From contig CATJWA010000103.1 in assembly GCA_949744025.1 (NCBI GenBank), positions 1 through 5,581 on the forward strand: a stretch of 5,581 nt of DNA, read 5' to 3'. Position numbers and translations under genes: made by a program. Origin of the DNA: an uncultured Eubacteriales bacterium (GTDB lineage: Bacteria > Bacillota > Clostridia > Oscillospirales > Oscillospiraceae). How positions within the stretch are numbered: the stretch's first letter is position 1; the number at the start of each line of letters is the position of its first letter. The notes under the pieces are model-generated. The model searched no databases. It was not told the DNA's origin and saw only the letters and a list, made by a program, of their open reading frames with translations. Of this stretch, positions 1 to 5,581 are shown in pieces.

Positions 1-14
1 TTAATATACTACAG

Positions 15-22
15 GTCGATAA
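15..22 (+). promoter_or_regulatory. Possible flagellar sigma factor (SigD/FliA) -10 element
   Basis: GTCGATAA differs at one position from the flagellar sigma -10 consensus GCCGATAA/T. The matching -35 box (TAAA about 15 bases upstream) would lie just before base 1, so half of the promoter cannot be seen. Transcription would begin near base 29 and leave a leader of about 105 bases before fliD. In Bacillus subtilis the fliD-fliS-fliT genes are under SigD control, which fits, but one 8-base match is weak evidence. Confidence 0.3.
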
Positions 23-39
23 AAAAGAACAGAGGTAGA

Positions 40-87
40 ATGAAAAAAACTCTGAATTTTTTCAAAAAAATATCCCTGAAAATATAA
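40..87 (+). other. Possible 15-codon leader reading frame
   Basis: An ATG at 40 opens a reading frame for MKKTLNFFKKISLKI that stops at TAA 85-87, 46 bases before the fliD start. An AGAGG stretch at 31-35 could serve as a ribosome site, but the spacing to the ATG is only 4 bases. The peptide is basic and hydrophobic, which is also what random AT-rich sequence full of AAA codons would give. It could be an upstream leader peptide or chance; chance is more likely. Confidence 0.15.
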
Positions 88-94
88 TTTCGCC

Positions 95-111
95 CTCCCT
101 TCGTTCGGGAG
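95..111 (+). promoter_or_regulatory. Small hairpin in the fliD leader
   Basis: CTCCC (95-99) can pair with GGGAG (107-111) across a 7-base loop. This is a 5-bp GC-rich stem, and it ends 7 bases before the AAAGGAG ribosome site of fliD (119-125). It has no T-tract, so it is not a terminator. It could protect the message 5' side or affect ribosome access, but no function can be shown. Confidence 0.25.
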
Positions 112-133
112 CCTTAGGAAAGGAGCGATTACT

Positions 134-2974
134 ATGGCGTCTATTACCAGCCTTAGCAACAGCAGCTATAACACAAGCAGCATCTACGGCAACCGCAATG
201 TTCTCAGCGGTCTGGCCAGCGGCATGGACACCGAGTCCATGATTGAAAACGCGATATCCGGAATAAAGCTGAAAATTCAGAATCTCACAAAAAAGCGTAC
301 AAAGATTGAGTGGCAGCAGGAGGCTTACCGCAGCATTATCGACAAGGCGGCAAACTTCAGCACGAAGTATACCTCTTATTCCTCAAAGACAAACCTTATG
401 AGCAACAGTTTCTTCACAAGCGCGGTAAATACCGCCGTAAACGGAACGTGGAGCAATAAAATCACCGCCAGCGGAAAGACCACCAGCGATATAAAAATCA
501 ACTCCGTCAAGCAGATGGCAAAGGCCGCGACCTATTCCGTGTCCGGATTGGGCGGGGGACTGGGAGACGTGTCGTCCGTCACCGGCAAGGACTTTGACCT
601 TTCCGCAGACCTCGACGTGAGCACAGTGTCCGGTACGCTGTCGTTCAAGTACGGCGGCAAAAACGGCGCGTCCTTCGACATTAAGTTCGACGAGCTGGAA
701 AATCTCAACGAGGTTGAGGTTTATAATGACGACGGCAGCGTCAAGGAGGATGCTTCCGATTCCGAGAAGCTGGCCCAGGCCATACGCAATAAATTAGGTG
801 AGATTACCTACAACTACACCAAAAACGGCTTCAAGGAAACTACAACGGCCGACAAGGCAATCGAGGTGAACGTGGACCCCTTCGGCCGCATAACCTTCAA
901 GGACGGCCTGGGCAACGGGAACAAGGTATCCATCAGCTCCTCCTCAGGCGACATCAAGAAAATCGCGGGTGAGAACGTCATAGCGGGCGTGAGCGGACTG
1001 ACCGAGAAAAAGACCGCTTATGAGTACCTCGGCGGCAAGAAGGACGACGACGGAAACTGGTCCGGCGGCAAGGAGCTGGGCATCACTTTCAACGGCACAA
1101 CCAAGAAAATCAATATGTCCGACGTGATGAACAAGATTGATTTTACGTATGACGCCGCAGAGGACAAGAATACACAGTTTAAGAATATCCTCCAGAATGA
1201 GCTGGACGACGCTTTCGGCAAGAACAAGGTCAAGGTCAATAATGACGGCGGCAAGCTGAGCTTTAAGACCGACGAGGGCTCCACCCTGAGCCTGGGCGGC
1301 TCCGCGCTTAAGGCCCTGGGCTTTGAGAGCGGCGACTCCAACTTCATCAACCCCGCAAAGAAGCTCTCCGACATCTTGGGCGAGGACCACGAATTCTTCA
1401 AGAATAACCGTCTTGAGGCTGTGGGCAAGGTGAATACCGACAAGATGGTGGACGAGGCGGGCAACCGCGTAAAGCAGGCCGAGGACGGCAGCTATTACCG
1501 CGTGGACAAAGACGGCAAGGCTCTTTATGACTTCAAGGTCAACGGCGCGTCCATATCCGTGAATGAGGACACCACGCTCGAGAGCCTGATAAACTCCATC
1601 AATTCCAGCGCCGAGGCGGGGGTTAAGGTAAGCTATTCCAAGCTCACCAATGAGTTTAAGTTTACTGCCACCGAGACCGGAGCAAAGGGAAAAATTGAGT
1701 TTGGCGGCCTGGCAAAGGACATGTTTGCTACGCATGGCCGCAGCGCCGGCGACAGCTTCTCGGAGACTTATAATCTTGGCCTGAAAGAGGGAGAAAGCAA
1801 CCGCTTTGCCTTTAATGTCGACGGTGTCGGAATATACAGCTTTAATATCAAGGACACCGATACGATGGAAAACATCGTCGATAAGCTCAACTCAAATCTT
1901 AATGTGAATCACCACATGACCGCTTCCTTTGATGAACTCTCGGGCCAGCTCAAGATAACCGATGACAAAACCGGCAAGATGGTGGATTACAAGCTTCTCA
2001 GCGGCGACGGCGACCCCGCCGACCCCTTCACCTTTGAATATGCCAAGCCTGATTTCGGTTCTTCCTATACCGCAGGTCAGGATGCCATAATGGATGTGGA
2101 GATAAACGGCAAGCGGTTCGAGAATCTGGCCCGCTCAAGCAACAGCTTTGACATCGACGGGCTGACTGTCAATATCAAGGGCGAGTTCAAGGCGGAGGGG
2201 AAGGACGGCGAGGAATACGAGCCCATAACCTTTACCACCACCACCGATTCCGACAAAATAGTCGATGCCATCCGCAGCTTCGTGGAAGACTACAACGAGA
2301 TGGCTACCGAGATAAAGAATGGCTACTCAACCATGCGGGCTCAGAAGTCCAACAAGAGCTATTATGAGCCTCTTACCGCCGAGGAGGAGGAGAAATATTC
2401 CGAGAGCGAGCTCAAGGCGTACAACGAAAAGGCCAAGCAGGGCATACTTTTCGGCGACTCGAACCTCTCGAGAATGTACAGCAACCTGCTCGGAGCAATA
2501 ACCCCCGGCGGCACGGACGGTCAGACGCTGCGCGAGATAGGCATCGGCACAAGCTACAGCAACGGCATGACAACCCTCTCTCTTGACGAGGATAAGCTGC
2601 GCGCGGCTCTGGACAGCGATCCGGACAAGGTGCGCAACGCTTTCACCAAGAGCAGGGAGAGCGGCTCGTCAAGCGACGGACTGATGGTGACCATGCAGAA
2701 AACGCTTGACGCCTATGCCAAGACGGTTGGCGAGCCCAAGGGCATTCTGGTTAATCACGCCGGCTCGGCGAAGGCGTACACCTCGCTTAACAACAACAGC
2801 CTCAAGACTCAGATGGACAACATCGACAATCAAATTGAGCGCTGGCAGGATAAGATGTCCGACCAAATTGACCGCTATACAACGCAGTTCAGCCGTCTTG
2901 AGCAGCTTATAGCTCAGATGAATTCTCAGGCCTCGGCGATGGCCGGACTGATGGGCGGCAGCGGCGGATATTAA
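134..2974 (+). CDS. fliD: Flagellar hook-associated protein 2 (filament cap FliD), long form
   Basis: FliD forms the cap at the tip of the flagellum and folds exported flagellin into the growing filament; it is itself exported through the flagellar type III system. The N-terminal FliD domain covers about residues 20-125 and carries SGLASGMDTESMI at 25-37 and the WQQEAYR stretch. The C-terminal FliD domain runs from about 645 (AGQDAIMDVEING) to about 935 and includes GILFGDS near 770, LREIGIG, and TLSLDEDKLRAAL. It ends in a predicted coiled coil at about 890-935. The central 500 residues contain four strand-helix-strand modules (about 167-272, 314-398, 466-525, 556-612); the third is a clear flagellin hook IN-type motif. 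At 946 aa it is about twice the length of the Salmonella or Bacillus proteins (under 500). ATG 134 follows AAAGGAG at 119-125 with 8-base spacing. The stop lies 25 bases before fliS, so the two are probably co-transcribed. Confidence 0.96.
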   Translation: MASITSLSNSSYNTSSIYGNRNVLSGLASGMDTESMIENAISGIKLKIQNLTKKRTKIEWQQEAYRSIIDKAANFSTKYTSYSSKTNLMSNSFFTSAVNTAVNGTWSNKITASGKTTSDIKINSVKQMAKAATYSVSGLGGGLGDVSSVTGKDFDLSADLDVSTVSGTLSFKYGGKNGASFDIKFDELENLNEVEVYNDDGSVKEDASDSEKLAQAIRNKLGEITYNYTKNGFKETTTADKAIEVNVDPFGRITFKDGLGNGNKVSISSSSGDIKKIAGENVIAGVSGLTEKKTAYEYLGGKKDDDGNWSGGKELGITFNGTTKKINMSDVMNKIDFTYDAAEDKNTQFKNILQNELDDAFGKNKVKVNNDGGKLSFKTDEGSTLSLGGSALKALGFESGDSNFINPAKKLSDILGEDHEFFKNNRLEAVGKVNTDKMVDEAGNRVKQAEDGSYYRVDKDGKALYDFKVNGASISVNEDTTLESLINSINSSAEAGVKVSYSKLTNEFKFTATETGAKGKIEFGGLAKDMFATHGRSAGDSFSETYNLGLKEGESNRFAFNVDGVGIYSFNIKDTDTMENIVDKLNSNLNVNHHMTASFDELSGQLKITDDKTGKMVDYKLLSGDGDPADPFTFEYAKPDFGSSYTAGQDAIMDVEINGKRFENLARSSNSFDIDGLTVNIKGEFKAEGKDGEEYEPITFTTTTDSDKIVDAIRSFVEDYNEMATEIKNGYSTMRAQKSNKSYYEPLTAEEEEKYSESELKAYNEKAKQGILFGDSNLSRMYSNLLGAITPGGTDGQTLREIGIGTSYSNGMTTLSLDEDKLRAALDSDPDKVRNAFTKSRESGSSSDGLMVTMQKTLDAYAKTVGEPKGILVNHAGSAKAYTSLNNNSLKTQMDNIDNQIERWQDKMSDQIDRYTTQFSRLEQLIAQMNSQASAMAGLMGGSGGY

Positions 2975-2999
2975 TATTGACTTATAAAAGGAGTCGAAA

Positions 3000-3410
3000 A
3001 TGGATATCAGGGGCTACCAGGGATACCAGGGCTATCAGGAGCAAGGAATAAACGACCTGTCGCAGGGAGAGCTTCTTCTGCTGCTGTATGACGAGCTCGT
3101 CAAGCGTCTGTTTCGCGCGGGACTGGCCCTGGATAAGCAGGACTATCTCCTGTTTGAGGCCAGTGTGGACAGAAGCGCGGAGATTATCCGCTATTTAGAC
3201 GATACGCTGGATATGCAGTATCCCATCAGCCGCAACCTTAACCGTCTGTACGATTATTTCAGCTTTGAGCTCCAGCGTGTAAAGGCCGGACGCAACAAAA
3301 CCGAGCTTGAGCGCGTGAAGAAAATGGCCGGAGAGCTGCGCGACACCTTCCGCGAGGCGCAGAAAAACGCCGAAAGTGAGGCCGTAGCCGCGGTCGAGAG
3401 GCAGGAATAG
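3000..3410 (+). CDS. fliS: Flagellar export chaperone FliS
   Basis: FliS is a cytosolic helical-bundle chaperone that binds the C-terminal end of flagellin, keeps it from polymerising early, and delivers it to the FlhA export gate. The 136-aa length fits the family. Family landmarks are LLLLYDELVKRL at about 26-37 (usually LYDGAI; here Gly is replaced by Glu32), LDMQYPISRNL at 70-80, LYDY at 83-86, and LRDTF at 113-117 followed by an acidic Ala/Glu tail. The N-terminus is odd: residues 5-13 are three GYQ triplets. ATG 3000 follows AAAAGGAG at 2986-2993 with 6-base spacing. It sits 25 bases after fliD and its stop is one base before the next gene, so it is the middle gene of a tight unit. Identification is by recognised motifs and by context. 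Confidence 0.93.
   Translation: MDIRGYQGYQGYQEQGINDLSQGELLLLLYDELVKRLFRAGLALDKQDYLLFEASVDRSAEIIRYLDDTLDMQYPISRNLNRLYDYFSFELQRVKAGRNKTELERVKKMAGELRDTFREAQKNAESEAVAAVERQE
3012..3038 (+). repeat. Three tandem 9-base repeats coding for Gly-Tyr-Gln
   Basis: Three consecutive 9-base units (GGCTACCAG, GGATACCAG, GGCTATCAG) encode GYQ three times at residues 5-13 of FliS. The units differ only at third codon positions. They may have arisen by local duplication and then diverged silently, or be held by selection on the protein. They lie in the flexible N-terminal arm that, in known FliS structures, caps the flagellin-binding surface. Confidence 0.8.
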
Positions 3411-3411
3411 T

Positions 3412-3810
3412 ATGGACGAAAAAACAGTTATGGATGCACTGGTCCAGATGAAGCGAATTGGAAACCTTTTAAATGAGGTGGAGGACCTGACGCAGCAGCT
3501 GGCCCAGGCTATTGACAGAAACGATCAGGTGAGCACATCGATGCTCATCGGTATGCGTGCCGAGCCGCTGGCAAAGCTCCAGGCTGCCGACCGCGCCGTG
3601 CGCGATCAGCTTGAGGCGCTGAATGACCCCGACACGGCCGCGGGACTGTCGTCGATGCTAAACGGCGGGGGACCGGTGGAAGCGGGCGACCGCAATCAGT
3701 CTATGCTGTGTGAGCAGGTGGCGGCCAACAAGCGCCGTCTTGAGCAGATTATGACCGTGGACCGCGTACTGAACCAGCGCTTGGGGCGGGAAAAGTCGGC
3801 CTACCGGTAA
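3412..3810 (+). CDS. Probable FliT/FlgN-type flagellar chaperone
   Basis: This is a 132-aa, almost entirely helical soluble protein without a signal peptide or membrane segment. Likely helices cover about 5-35, 38-71 and 94-125, with a Gly/Pro-rich break at 84-92 (NGGGP). The ending LNQRLGREKSAY resembles the C-terminal end of FlgN-family proteins, and the short helical build suits both FliT (chaperone of the FliD cap) and FlgN (chaperone of the hook-filament junction proteins). Position favours FliT: fliD-fliS-fliT is the usual order in Firmicutes. ATG 3412 comes one base after the fliS stop, with AGGA at 3403-3406 inside the end of fliS, so translation is probably coupled. Sequence similarity alone does not separate FliT from FlgN, and no gene symbol is assigned. 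A role as a flagellar export chaperone is inference from context plus fold type. Confidence 0.7.
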   Translation: MDEKTVMDALVQMKRIGNLLNEVEDLTQQLAQAIDRNDQVSTSMLIGMRAEPLAKLQAADRAVRDQLEALNDPDTAAGLSSMLNGGGPVEAGDRNQSMLCEQVAANKRRLEQIMTVDRVLNQRLGREKSAYR

Positions 3811-3836
3811 TTTCGGCGGCGCAGGTTAAACAACGA

Positions 3837-3868
3837 AATATCGGCTCGGTATAAACCGGGCCGATATT
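3837..3868. terminator. Strong hairpin between convergent genes, probable bidirectional terminator
   Basis: Bases 3837-3850 pair with 3855-3868 to form a 14-bp stem around an ATAA loop, with a single G-U pair (3846/3859) when read on the + strand. It lies between the end of the flagellar unit (3810) and the end of the peptidase gene on the other strand (3892). On the - strand the stem is followed by a T-rich run (TCGTTGTTT), closer to an intrinsic terminator. On the + strand no T-tract follows at once; TTTTT appears only at 3888-3892. Termination is therefore better supported for the peptidase gene than for the flagellar unit. Confidence 0.75.
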
Positions 3869-3891
3869 ACGCGAGAACAGCAAGGCGTTTT

Positions 3892-4698
3892 TCAGCTTTT
3901 TGATAGCACCCACAGCGGGGAGCCATTGTCCGTGGCGGGCGAGAGCTCGGCGAGTATAATCTCGGGGTCCCATGCCGTCAGGCTGCGCTCGCGGCTGTTC
4001 GGGTCGGCGACGAGTATTTCGCCGGAGAGGGTTACGCCGCGCAGGAGAATGAAATGACCGCCGTTGGTGAAGTGTCCGGGGCCCATGAGGGCCACGAGCA
4101 GCTTGCCGGAGACGAGCGCGCTGACCAGCGAATCGGCGTCCCGCGCCTCAAAGCTTTGGCAGCTGAGACCGAAGTCCTCCGCGATTACGCCGGCGATGCT
4201 GTGGTAGGAGCCGTGGCCCTTTGCCCAGCAGCCGAGCTCGACAGTGCGCTGCGCCATCTCCCAGGGGTTGACGGTCTGGTCCGTCATGCTGGACACAGCC
4301 ATTGCCATGGTGGTGGGACCGCAGCCATAGGGACCGATTGTGTCGCTGCCGAAGGGCAGCTCGGACCACTGCTCGTCCCCCTGGCAGTAGTATGTAATGG
4401 GCATGTACCCTCCTGTGAGTGTTTCAACGCCGCCGGAGCTGACAAGCGTGGTTACGTCGGGGTCGGAAATGTTTGCTCCGTCGGAGAGCGTGGGATCGCC
4501 GGCGAGCTGACTGCCTATGGCGTTTTGACTGTGAAGATATATACATTGACCGGCCGCGTAGGGCCTGGCACTGGTGTCCCGCAGTACAATCGACAGGCCG
4601 ACACGCAGAACCAGCGCGGCAGCCGCGGCGCAGATAAGTATCAGCACGACGAGCGGGATAAGCCATAGCCGAGTGCGGCGGTGTTTAATTTTTTCCAA
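3892..4698 (-). CDS. Membrane-anchored C39-like (papain-fold) cysteine peptidase
   Basis: The product begins with a basic stretch (KIKHRRTR) and one membrane helix at about 11-39, placing the rest outside the cell. A low-complexity Ser/Asp/Gly linker reaches about residue 97, and a C39-like peptidase domain fills the remainder. Numbering here is from TTG 4698, giving 268 aa. The domain shows YYCQGDEQW at 103-111, the nucleophile in GPYGCGPTTMAM (Cys126), the histidine in GGHFILLRG (His215), and DPNS with Asp232, so the catalytic set looks complete. C39-type domains cut at double-glycine leaders when fused to ABC exporters; stand-alone extracytoplasmic versions are common in clostridia and their substrates are mostly unknown. 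No ATG exists before the domain. TTG 4704 is only 2 bases from the GGAG site (4710-4707), whereas TTG 4698 has 8-base spacing and is preferred. A stop at 4728-4726 closes the frame upstream. The gene is convergent with the flagellar unit and divergent from the ABC ATPase. Confidence 0.85.
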   Translation of the reverse strand: MEKIKHRRTRLWLIPLVVLILICAAAAALVLRVGLSIVLRDTSARPYAAGQCIYLHSQNAIGSQLAGDPTLSDGANISDPDVTTLVSSGGVETLTGGYMPITYYCQGDEQWSELPFGSDTIGPYGCGPTTMAMAVSSMTDQTVNPWEMAQRTVELGCWAKGHGSYHSIAGVIAEDFGLSCQSFEARDADSLVSALVSGKLLVALMGPGHFTNGGHFILLRGVTLSGEILVADPNSRERSLTAWDPEIILAELSPATDNGSPLWVLSKS

Positions 4699-4706
4699 AA
4701 GCAAAA

Positions 4707-4719
4707 CTCCCTTCGGGGA
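4707..4719 (-). promoter_or_regulatory. Peptidase ribosome binding site within a small hairpin
   Basis: Read on the - strand, TCCC (4719-4716) can pair with GGGA (4711-4708) across a CGAA loop. This buries most of the AAGGGAG ribosome site used by the peptidase gene. The stem has only 4 bp, so it would be a mild brake at most. The site matters for start choice because it favours TTG 4698 over TTG 4704. Confidence 0.4.
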
Positions 4720-4733
4720 CAGAATTCACCATT

Positions 4734-4761
4734 ATTATATCAGAAATGAGTCCGTTTTCAA
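4734..4761 (-). promoter_or_regulatory. Sigma-A type promoter driving the peptidase gene
   Basis: On the - strand there is TTGAAA (4761-4756), a 16-base spacer, and a perfect TATAAT (4739-4734) preceded by TG one base away, an extended -10. Transcription would start near 4727, leaving a leader of about 28 bases with the ribosome site inside it. This is the best promoter match in the window. It also helps explain expression from a TTG start. Confidence 0.7.
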
Positions 4762-4796
4762 TAGGAAGAATAATGGGAAGCGTTATCAAACGGCGC

Positions 4797-4803
4797 AGGG
4801 GAG
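4797..4803 (+). promoter_or_regulatory. Ribosome binding site fixing the ABC ATPase start
   Basis: AGGGGAG lies 7 bases before ATG 4811. The reading frame stays open upstream to 4574, but that stretch is antisense to the peptidase gene and its promoter and encodes nothing ABC-like. The site therefore decides in favour of ATG 4811. No convincing + strand promoter for this gene was found in 4699-4796; TATTAT at 4733-4738 lacks a matching -35. Confidence 0.75.
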
Positions 4804-4810
4804 CTCTGTT

Positions 4811-5572
4811 ATGCCTACGATTGAACTGGAGCATGTCTCAAAATTTTATAAATCACGCAAGCGCAAGAAGCGTTCCATATATCAGGAAACCGGCGTAGAG
4901 GACATTGATTTGACGATAAAGCAGGGCGAATTCGTATTTGTCGTCGGCGGCAGCGGCGCAGGAAAGAGCACTCTGCTGCGACTGATATCGGGTCAGACAA
5001 AGCCGAGCCGCGGCAAGGTGTACATAGACCAGAAGGACTTAAACTGGATGCTCAAGCTCAGCCAGAACCACGCGGCGGTGCTTTTCGGAAAGATATGGCA
5101 GGACCCGACGCTGATACGAAAGCGCACGGTTGAGGAAAATCTTGCCCTTGCCGCACGAATAACCCTTGGCAGGGAGAGCGACCAGCTTGTGGAGCTGAGG
5201 GTGAAGAAGGTGCTCGGCCTTGTCGGGATGAAGGGCGCGGAAAAGCGGTATCCGGTTGAGCTGTCTATTGGCGAGTGCCGGCGCATTGAGCTGGCAAGGG
5301 CGATGATAGGCTCTCCGCCGATTCTCATTCTGGATGAGATAACCGCCAACCTTGACGATGACAGCATATGGGACACGCTGCACCTGCTAAACGACATAAA
5401 CCGCAAGGGCACCACGGTGGTTATGGCAACGCACAACAGCATGTATGTAAATATTATGCGCCGCAGAGTGGTGACGATGAACAACGGCCGGATAACCAGC
5501 GACGTGAAAAAGGGAAAATACGGTGATGTACTGGGAATAGAGCACATCCTCCCAGTTGCAAAGCCGATTTGA
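4811..5572 (+). CDS. FtsE/LolD-like ABC transporter ATP-binding protein with divergent motifs
   Basis: A 253-aa soluble ABC nucleotide-binding subunit that would hydrolyse ATP to drive a separate membrane partner. Visible motifs are Walker A GGSGAGKST at 46-54, the Q-loop Gln97 in IWQDP, Walker B ILILD at 171-175 with catalytic Glu176, the D-loop NLD at 180-182, and the switch His208 in MATHN. The SGAGKSTLLRLI stretch, NLD and VVMATH resemble FtsE, the ATPase of FtsEX, which activates peptidoglycan hydrolases outside the cell; LolD/MacB-type ATPases are the next nearest choice. Two things are odd. The signature reads LSIGEC (151-156) where LSGGEQ is usual, and a very basic run (KSRKRKKR, 14-21) follows the A-loop region Tyr13. 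The tail after about 228 is longer than in E. coli FtsE. No permease such as FtsX is visible; the window ends 9 bases after the stop. ABC ATPase identity is firm; assignment to FtsE is only tentative. Confidence 0.88.
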   Translation: MPTIELEHVSKFYKSRKRKKRSIYQETGVEDIDLTIKQGEFVFVVGGSGAGKSTLLRLISGQTKPSRGKVYIDQKDLNWMLKLSQNHAAVLFGKIWQDPTLIRKRTVEENLALAARITLGRESDQLVELRVKKVLGLVGMKGAEKRYPVELSIGECRRIELARAMIGSPPILILDEITANLDDDSIWDTLHLLNDINRKGTTVVMATHNSMYVNIMRRRVVTMNNGRITSDVKKGKYGDVLGIEHILPVAKPI

Positions 5573-5581
5573 TATAGAGAA

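Noticed and set aside
1392..1423. Inverted repeat CAAGA/TCTTG in fliD
   Set aside because: A 5-bp match inside coding sequence, fully explained by codon use; no T-tract or conserved element nearby.
944..1735. 263-codon open frame on the - strand inside fliD
   Set aside because: It is antisense to the fliD stalk region, rich in Leu/Val/Ala as expected from the complement of Lys/Asp/Asn codons, and has no recognisable domain.
4525..4590. Promoter-like pieces TTGACT, TTGACC and TACAAT on the + strand
   Set aside because: None pair with a second hexamer at 16-18 base spacing, and they lie within the peptidase coding region.
4054..4668. 204-codon open frame on the + strand opposite the peptidase gene
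   Set aside because: It lies fully antisense to a gene with an intact Cys-His-Asp motif set, encodes a low-complexity Gly/Ala/Val-rich product, and matches no family I recognise.
4574..4810. 79-codon N-terminal extension of the ABC ATPase frame
   Set aside because: The extension is antisense to the peptidase N-terminus and its promoter, while AGGGGAG at 4797-4803 and ATG 4811 give a normal ABC start.

Overview
The window reads as a flagellar late-gene segment of a Gram-positive, probably clostridial, bacterium, followed by a cell-envelope locus. The phylum call rests on the gene order (filament cap gene, then its small chaperones), strong AAAGGAG-type ribosome binding sites, a TTG start on one gene, and an AT-rich leader next to moderately GC-rich coding sequence. 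A motile Oscillospirales or Lachnospiraceae-type genome is a reasonable guess, but nothing here fixes the family.

Region 1 (bases 1-133) is an AT-rich leader. It holds a flagellar-sigma-like -10 element (its -35 would fall outside the window), a possible 15-codon leader reading frame and a small hairpin. Region 2 (134-3810, + strand) is a compact three-gene unit. It has an unusually long fliD (946 aa filament cap), then fliS (flagellin export chaperone), then a small helical gene one base after the fliS stop that looks like a FliT/FlgN-type chaperone. Together these would escort flagellin and the cap protein to the flagellar export gate and assemble the filament tip. Region 3 (3811-3891) is a convergent intergenic gap with a near-perfect 14-bp hairpin, probably a shared terminator.

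Region 4 (about 3892-4698, - strand) encodes a membrane-anchored, outward-facing C39-like papain-fold peptidase with an intact Cys-His-Asp set. It starts at TTG behind a strong sigma-A promoter. Region 5 (4811-5572, + strand) is divergent from it and encodes an FtsE/LolD-like ABC ATPase with a degenerate signature motif and a very basic N-terminal segment. Its membrane partner is not visible, because the window ends 9 bases after its stop.

The flagellar unit is conventional. The parts most worth following are the peptidase-ATPase pair, the divergent ATPase motifs, the multi-module FliD stalk, and the tyrosine-rich triplet repeat at the FliS N-terminus. No RNA genes, CRISPR arrays, insertion sequences or attachment sites were seen.
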